Part shown: positions 24,697 through 29,723 of the stretch, piece by piece
Layout: each line of letters begins with the position of its first letter
How positions within the stretch are numbered: position 1 is the first letter of the stretch
DNA from: JANLSE01 sp038214135
GTDB lineage: Bacteria > Chloroflexota > Chloroflexia > Chloroflexales > Roseiflexaceae
NCBI GenBank assembly: GCA_038214135.1
Contig: JBBQSD010000068.1
Coordinates: 1 to 29,723, forward strand
Direction: 5' to 3'
Length of the DNA: 29,723 nt
Made by a program: the position numbers and the translations under genes
The notes under the pieces: model-generated
What the model saw: only the letters and a program-made list of their open reading frames with translations
The model's database searches: none
What the model was told of the DNA's origin: nothing

Positions 24697-26784
24697 ATGA
24701 GTGTGTCCACCAAACAGGCGTTCCCGGCAACGCCAAAACAACCCGTAACCGACACTTATCATGATACGACTGTGGTTGATGAGTATCGTTGGTTAGAAAA
24801 CATCAATGATCCAACGGTGCGTGAATGGACAGCAGCCCAGAATCACTACACACGAACAATTCTGGATGCCATCCCAGCGCGTGCGGCGATCTATCAGCGA
24901 CTACACGAATTATACACAGCCAATTCGGCGGATTACTATGCCCTAACCAAGCGCGGCATAATGATCTATGCGATCAAATCGCAGCCACCCAAGGAACAAC
25001 CGCTGCTCGTTACGCTGCAATCGCTTGACGATCTTGGTTCTGAGCGTGTGATCCTTGATCCAACGGTGCTTGATCCAAGTGGCACAACCACCATCGATTT
25101 CTATGTGCCAGCGTGGGATGGCAGCATCGTTGCTGTGTCGTTATCCGTGAATGGCTCCGAGGAAGGTACACTGCATCTGTATGAAACAGCCACTGGCCGC
25201 GAGCTTGGTGAGCGCATTCCTCGTGTTACATACCCAACAGCAGGTGGTGATGTGGCCTGGAACGCGGATGGCAGCGGTTTCTTCTATACTCGCTACCCGC
25301 GTGGCAACGAGCGCCCAGCAGAGGATCATAACTTCTATCAGCAGGTGTATTATCACAAGCTTGGTACACCAACGGAAGAAGATACCTATGAAATTGGCCA
25401 GGCATTCCCGCGCATTGCTGAGATCGAGCTGCATCCATCAGAGGATTATCGCTATTTGCTTGCTACTGTAGGGAATGGCGATGGCGGTGAGTATGCCCAT
25501 TATCTGCGTGATCAGTCGGGGAATTGGAGCCAGATCACCCATTTCGAGGATCAGATCAGGCAGGTTGCGTTTGGTACGGACGATGCACTCTATCTGTTAT
25601 CGCGTCAGAATGCTTCGCGCGGAAAAGTATTGCGTCTGCCGCTGGCAACACCCGATCTCGCACAGGCCGAAACGGTGATTGCACAGGGCGAACACACGAT
25701 ACAGAATATGATACCAACGGCATCGCGGCTGTATGTAACGGAACAGACTGGTGGCCCATCACAGATTCGGGTGTATGGCAACAATGGCAGCGATCAGGGT
25801 ATCCTCCCAACGGAGCCAGTCTCATCGATTGGGCAGGTATTGCAGCTCGATCACGATATAATTGTGTTCCGTAGCACCAGTTTTATCACACCACCAGCAT
25901 GGTATCGCTTCGATCCCGCCGATGAGGAGCCAGTAAAAACCGCACTGATTGTTCGATCACCAGCGAATTTCGATGATGTGCAAGTCACACGTTCGTTTGC
26001 AACCTCCAGCGATGGCACACAGATACCGCTCAATATCATTCATCGCAAGGGCGTGGCGCTCAATAGCAGCAATCCGACGATCTTATATGGCTATGGTGGC
26101 TTTGGCATCAGCCTTTCACCATCGTTCATTATACGGCGGCAGTTATGGATGGACCACGGCGGCGTGTATGTGATCGCTAATCTGCGTGGTGGCGGCGAAT
26201 ATGGCGAGGATTGGCATCTGGCGGGCAATCTGACCAACAAGCAGAATGTGTTCGATGATTTCCTCGCCAGCGCACAGTATTTGATCGACAGTGAGTATAC
26301 CCAACCAGCACGATTAGCGATTGAGGGTGGCAGCAATGGCGGATTATTGATGGGCGCAGCGCTGACCCAACGCCCCGATCTGTTTAGGGCGGTGATTTCG
26401 TACGTTGGCCTCTACGATATGCTGCGAACCGAACTTGAGCCAAATGGCGCATTCAATGTTACTGAATTTGGCACAGTGCAGAACATCGAACAGTTTGCCG
26501 CATTATACGCATACTCACCATTTCATTGCGTTGTTGATGGAACTGCCTATCCTGCTGCAATGTTCAGCACCGGCGAGAACGATGGGCGCGTGAACCCGGC
26601 CAACTCACGGCGCATGACAGCACGATTACAAGCGGCAACCAGTTCTGGCTGGCCAGTACTATTGCGAACAAGTGCAAGTGCAGGGCATGGGGCAGGTACA
26701 GGGCTGAATGAACGGATCTCCCAGGATGCCGATGTGTTCGCGTTTCTGATTGATCAATTGGGGATGGCGGGGTCGATCAACTGA
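24697..26784 (+). CDS. Prolyl oligopeptidase, S9A family
   Basis: A 695-residue serine peptidase that cleaves short peptides after proline. The N-terminus (YHDTTVVDEYRWLENINDP) and a seven-bladed propeller region (residues 70-420) precede the alpha/beta-hydrolase domain. Catalytic Ser lies in GGSNGGLLMG, Asp in GENDGRVNP and His in SAGHGAGTG, all in order; ANLRGGGEYGEDWH is also diagnostic. There is no signal peptide, consistent with a cytoplasmic enzyme. GGAG about seven bases before the ATG supports the start. The last residues (MAGSIN) overlap sequence readable in another frame as an IS630 transposase, so the natural end may have been altered slightly by the insertion. Confidence 0.94.
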   Translation: MSVSTKQAFPATPKQPVTDTYHDTTVVDEYRWLENINDPTVREWTAAQNHYTRTILDAIPARAAIYQRLHELYTANSADYYALTKRGIMIYAIKSQPPKEQPLLVTLQSLDDLGSERVILDPTVLDPSGTTTIDFYVPAWDGSIVAVSLSVNGSEEGTLHLYETATGRELGERIPRVTYPTAGGDVAWNADGSGFFYTRYPRGNERPAEDHNFYQQVYYHKLGTPTEEDTYEIGQAFPRIAEIELHPSEDYRYLLATVGNGDGGEYAHYLRDQSGNWSQITHFEDQIRQVAFGTDDALYLLSRQNASRGKVLRLPLATPDLAQAETVIAQGEHTIQNMIPTASRLYVTEQTGGPSQIRVYGNNGSDQGILPTEPVSSIGQVLQLDHDIIVFRSTSFITPPAWYRFDPADEEPVKTALIVRSPANFDDVQVTRSFATSSDGTQIPLNIIHRKGVALNSSNPTILYGYGGFGISLSPSFIIRRQLWMDHGGVYVIANLRGGGEYGEDWHLAGNLTNKQNVFDDFLASAQYLIDSEYTQPARLAIEGGSNGGLLMGAALTQRPDLFRAVISYVGLYDMLRTELEPNGAFNVTEFGTVQNIEQFAALYAYSPFHCVVDGTAYPAAMFSTGENDGRVNPANSRRMTARLQAATSSGWPVLLRTSASAGHGAGTGLNERISQDADVFAFLIDQLGMAGSIN

Positions 26785-27133
26785 CCTTTGCCGCCTCTCT
26801 TGAGCATGTGTTAGCCCAACCGTGCAGCCCGGTCAGGTGGTGTTGGCTGATAATCTCAGCGCCCACAAAAGCGAACAGGCGCAGACGATTATTGCGCATT
26901 GCGGCTGTACCTTGATCTATCTGCCAACGTATTCTCCCGATTATTCGCCAATTGAGCTGGCGTTTGCCCAGTTCAAAGCCGATCTGCGGCGTGCGGCTGC
27001 CCGCACCCGTGATGCGTTGGAGGCGGCCATTGCCACGGCCTTGGGACAGATTACGGCGGCGGATGCCCAGGCATTTTTCTGGCATTGTGGCTATCGGTTC
27101 TTCCCAGATATGGATCAATGGTTTTGCTCTTAG
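26772..27133 (+). mobile_element. IS630-family transposase remnant (3' half)
   Basis: From 26772 one frame reads VDQLTFAASLEHVLA; the next frame continues PTVQPGQVVLADNLSAHKSE, LIYLPTYSPDYSPIELAFAQ and ends HCGYRFFPDMDQWFCS. This is the second half of an IS630/Tc1-like DDE transposase, with Asp in LADN and Glu in SPIE visible. The two frames join if one C is restored in GCCC at 26814-26817, so a single-base deletion broke them. The N-terminal half is absent. The element abuts and slightly overlaps the peptidase gene's 3' end. No terminal inverted repeat was identified. Confidence 0.82.
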
Positions 27134-27332
27134 CTATAGGGTGTGCGTCGCAGTGGAACCGCAAACACCCGTACGCACGATCGTGGACGCTCCGATAGGT
27201 CACGTTGGCGATGAGCAGATACGCAGCGTGTGTCTTTCCAACATAATCGGCCTGCTGTTGGACGTGTGGTGGCCCTCTGGGCGTTGGCGGAACGGTTCCC
27301 TGGTGCCTGACGCGCACAGTGGCGAGGAAATA

Positions 27333-28190
27333 TTATGTCAACCGATAGAACCTTTTCGCATTGATGGACCACAGTTTCTGTTTGGCTGTCTCGCTCAGAT
27401 CGGCAGTCAGTTGATCCAGGGTTTCGACCCAGCGCCGATAACTGGATGCCAGCAGAACAACCGGCCAATCGCCGCCGAACACCACCCGATTCTCGCCAAA
27501 GACATCCAGCACATGGCCGACATAGGGTGCCAAATCAGAGGCAACCCAGCGTTGCTGATCGGCTTCGGTGGCCATACCACTGATTTTGCACCACACATTC
27601 GGCAGGCTGGCGAGTTCGCGCATCTGCGCCCGCCATGGGTCAAGCAGCCCGGCAGCAATATCGGGTTTAGCAATATGATCAAGCATAAAGGTGACATCTG
27701 GGCAGGATCGCACCAGTTCAATGGTTGCCGCGAGCTGGGGATGCTTAATACACAGATCGCAGGTTAGGCCATATTCGGGCAATAACCGAACGGCTTTGAT
27801 AAAATCGGGCCGTGTGCAGAAGTTTGGATCCGGCTCGCCCTGCACCACCCGCCGCACCCCACGCACCAGTGGGCTGATCGCAACCAGTGCCTCCAGGTAG
27901 CTGCGTAGTGGCTCACCATGTTCAAGCGCTGCCCAGGCCACAATCGCCTGCAAGCGCGGTTCTTCGGATGCCAGTTGAGCAACATGGCGCGCTTCAAGCA
28001 GCGCATAATCTGGTTCGACATTGACTTCCAGATAGACCAGCGCTTCGATAGCGATTCCATCGGTGTGGGCGCGGTACTCATCTAGGCCATATGGGCGCTC
28101 CAGCAGCACATCGCCATCCAGCCATTTCATGCGGAAGCGCTGTGGATCCCACAAATGGACGTGTGCATCAACAATTGGAAACGTTGGCAT
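27333..28190 (-). CDS. Amidohydrolase_2 family, L-fuconolactonase-like
   Basis: A 285-residue TIM-barrel hydrolase of the COG3618-type group that includes L-fuconolactone and related sugar-lactone hydrolases. It begins with VDAHVHLWDP (metal-binding HxH), and has LDHIAKPDI and the C-terminal VVFGGDWPV with the catalytic Asp. Length fits. GGAAAGG lies about eight bases before the ATG. The enzyme should be cytoplasmic and open a lactone from sugar dehydrogenation. Dehydrogenases of the SDR and Gfo/Idh families lie elsewhere in the window, but a functional link is only a guess. The GH18 gene is 90 bases upstream on the same strand. Confidence 0.88.
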   Translation of the reverse strand: MPTFPIVDAHVHLWDPQRFRMKWLDGDVLLERPYGLDEYRAHTDGIAIEALVYLEVNVEPDYALLEARHVAQLASEEPRLQAIVAWAALEHGEPLRSYLEALVAISPLVRGVRRVVQGEPDPNFCTRPDFIKAVRLLPEYGLTCDLCIKHPQLAATIELVRSCPDVTFMLDHIAKPDIAAGLLDPWRAQMRELASLPNVWCKISGMATEADQQRWVASDLAPYVGHVLDVFGENRVVFGGDWPVVLLASSYRRWVETLDQLTADLSETAKQKLWSINAKRFYRLT

Positions 28191-28280
28191 CGTAAAGCCT
28201 TTCCGTATCGGCGTATGTTGGGTGTATGCGATACGCCCCTACAATCTGCGTCATCTGCGTCATCTGCGGATAACATTATT

Positions 28281-29471
28281 CTACGGGTCCAGGAATGCCG
28301 TTTTGATCGCCTGCATCAATGGATCACGGCTGCCAACTGGCGCAGATGCAATATGCCCCTGTCCTATCGTCCAAATGATGGTTCCGCCAAGCCCACGGCC
28401 ACGGACATAGCTGCCCTTTGCAGCAATCGATTCGGGATCTTCATACGAGACAAAGTTGCAGTTCTGTGGGCCAGCGCCGCCTGCCGCTGTGAGGTATGGC
28501 ACCTTCGCTTCCGCATCGAAGATCCGTGTTGCTGCTGGCAAGTATTGCGACACAATGTTGGCGTAGGTCATCACATTATCGCTCTGGCCAAGTGTCACAT
28601 TCAGGCCAGCAAGCGGCACTTTTGGGGCGCTCACACCCTTCCAGCATGAGCCATAGAAGCCGATGCCAATGCCCAATTTGCGCGGTGGTACGCCAGCCAG
28701 CAGGTAGCGCTGAACGCTCGATTCAATCGAGGCTGGCCGTGTTGGGCTCGCACCATACAGTGGCCCAAAATACCAGCTATCCCAGCCAGCATAGTTGCTG
28801 GATATATCATAGCTCATGATATTGATCTGATCGACACTGCTTGCCACCTGGCCATAGAAGGAATCAACCTCATCGGGAAAGTTAATATTAACCCAGTTTA
28901 CCGGAATCGTGAGGATCATCGCTGGGCGGGCTGCGCGCAATTCCTGTAATAGGCCAAGCAAATTCGGGCGATCTGCTGCCTCAATCGGCTCCCAATCGAC
29001 ATCAATGCCATCATACCCAAGATCATCCATCACACTTAGTATATTCCGCACAAACAGCGAGCGATTTGATGGTGATGCAGCACCAACAAACCCATCGTGT
29101 TGGCCAGCGCCGCCAAGCATGAGGATCGCCTTACGGCCAGCCTGATGCGCACGCGTCGCTAGTGTTCGTGCGACATCGGGGGTGAGACTAAACGCAATCG
29201 ACACACCACCGCTGCCGGTCGGGATGATTCCGCCAACCATTAGGTGTGTGAGTGTACTAACATCGAGCTGATCGGCAGGATACAGCGATTGCTGGTAGCC
29301 AACATAGTAGGCCGAAACCCAGTAGTTGCTGGTGGGCTGGCTCTGTGGTACAAGAACCAGCGGGAGATAACCCGAAAACGCTGTGGCTTGCAGTTGCGCT
29401 GCGCTGCTCGTTCCCACCAGCAGAAGAATGAGTAGGGATGCAAGCAGTGTTTGCGGTAACGGACGACGCAT
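28281..29471 (-). CDS. Secreted GH18-family glycosidase (chitinase-like)
   Basis: A 396-residue protein with a signal peptide (two Arg, then LLASLLILLLVGTSSAAQ). The catalytic barrel shows YDGIDVDWEP, the GH18 DxxDxDxE motif with Glu as proton donor, plus ILTIPVNWVN, INIMSYD and a terminal GGTIIWTIGQGH strand. It probably hydrolyses chitin, peptidoglycan-related or other N-acetylglucosamine polymers outside the cell. AAGGAG directly before ATG 29471 sets the start over an earlier in-frame codon. No carbohydrate-binding or anchoring domain is seen. The 90 bases to the next gene hold short GCGTCATCT direct repeats but no terminator. Confidence 0.92.
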   Translation of the reverse strand: MRRPLPQTLLASLLILLLVGTSSAAQLQATAFSGYLPLVLVPQSQPTSNYWVSAYYVGYQQSLYPADQLDVSTLTHLMVGGIIPTGSGGVSIAFSLTPDVARTLATRAHQAGRKAILMLGGAGQHDGFVGAASPSNRSLFVRNILSVMDDLGYDGIDVDWEPIEAADRPNLLGLLQELRAARPAMILTIPVNWVNINFPDEVDSFYGQVASSVDQINIMSYDISSNYAGWDSWYFGPLYGASPTRPASIESSVQRYLLAGVPPRKLGIGIGFYGSCWKGVSAPKVPLAGLNVTLGQSDNVMTYANIVSQYLPAATRIFDAEAKVPYLTAAGGAGPQNCNFVSYEDPESIAAKGSYVRGRGLGGTIIWTIGQGHIASAPVGSRDPLMQAIKTAFLDP

Positions 29472-29723
29472 AGGTTCTCCTTGAAGGCCATACATGTGTC
29501 GGGATAGATTCTACCATGCCATCAAAGTGCGTGCGCCGCTATGATGCCCTGATTACGGTGCGGATTCATTGCGATGCGGTAGTGGCAGGGTACGCGATGG
29601 ATATGTCTCACCTCGCGCTTCGGTTGCGCGCCCAGGCCCTGCATGCTCTTGGATTTCTCACGACCTGTTTGAGCGCCTTGGGAATAGTGTCGGTCTGAGG
29701 AGGCAATCGCCAAAGCCCTCACC
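29472..29723. other. Right end of window, nothing recognised
   Basis: Open frames exist on both strands, including one on the minus strand that runs off the edge, but none shows a known motif or a ribosome site. It may hold the edge of a further gene. Confidence 0.3.

Noticed and set aside
26952..27767. 271-codon plus-strand open frame
   Set aside because: It overlaps the IS630 transposase in another frame and is antisense to the amidohydrolase; the translation has no family features.

Overview
This window looks like chromosomal DNA of a filamentous Chloroflexota bacterium, probably order Chloroflexales. That assignment rests on gene style: PAS-rich hybrid kinases, RsbR-type STAS, APC permeases with a soluble C-terminal domain, and a GH125 mannosidase. 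It also rests on the many dispersed GGGCGAAC...GTTCGCCC hairpin repeats between genes. No rRNA, tRNA or CRISPR array was found, and lineage was not tested by any search.

Layout. (1) 1-2285: the 5' part of an unrecognised minus-strand gene, a toxin-antitoxin pair in reversed order (PIN toxin first, then a Phd/YefM antitoxin) with a well-formed promoter and operator, and a small membrane protein. (2) 2400-5570: an eroded zone with the C-terminal remnant of an APC permease, a truncated-haemoglobin/ankyrin fusion whose 3' end is frameshifted, and an internally deleted GH13 alpha-glucosidase, all separated by arrays of the hairpin repeat. (3) 5592-8282: a D-2-hydroxyacid dehydrogenase diverging from an Orn/Lys/Arg decarboxylase. 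(4) 8322-8890: a junction of at least three gene fragments. (5) 8917-12150: a likely operon of GH125 exo-alpha-mannosidase, Gfo/Idh/MocA oxidoreductase and SDR dehydrogenase, suggesting sugar or glycan catabolism. (6) 12151-16239: a long leader, then two overlapping ABC half-transporters that form a textbook asymmetric heterodimer. (7) 16425-18374: a Tet(M)/OtrA-type ribosomal protection GTPase. (8) 18548-23440, minus strand: a three-gene signalling operon (two-helix membrane protein, PAS-PAS-PAS-kinase-REC-REC hybrid, REC-PAS-kinase) with coupled or overlapping starts. (9) 23441-24696: a gene-poor stretch with a broken pentapeptide-repeat gene, a possible kinase tail and two further repeat families. 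(10) 24697-27133: a prolyl oligopeptidase with an IS630 remnant against its 3' end. (11) 27333-29471, minus strand: an L-fuconolactonase-like amidohydrolase and a secreted GH18 protein.

No single obviously new multi-gene system stands out. The most interesting observations are the globin-ankyrin fusion, the repeat-derived peptide inside an ABC ATPase domain, the toxin-first TA operon with two TGTACA operator boxes over its predicted start site, and the consistent association of hairpin repeats with broken genes. All family assignments come from reading motifs by eye; no database search was run.
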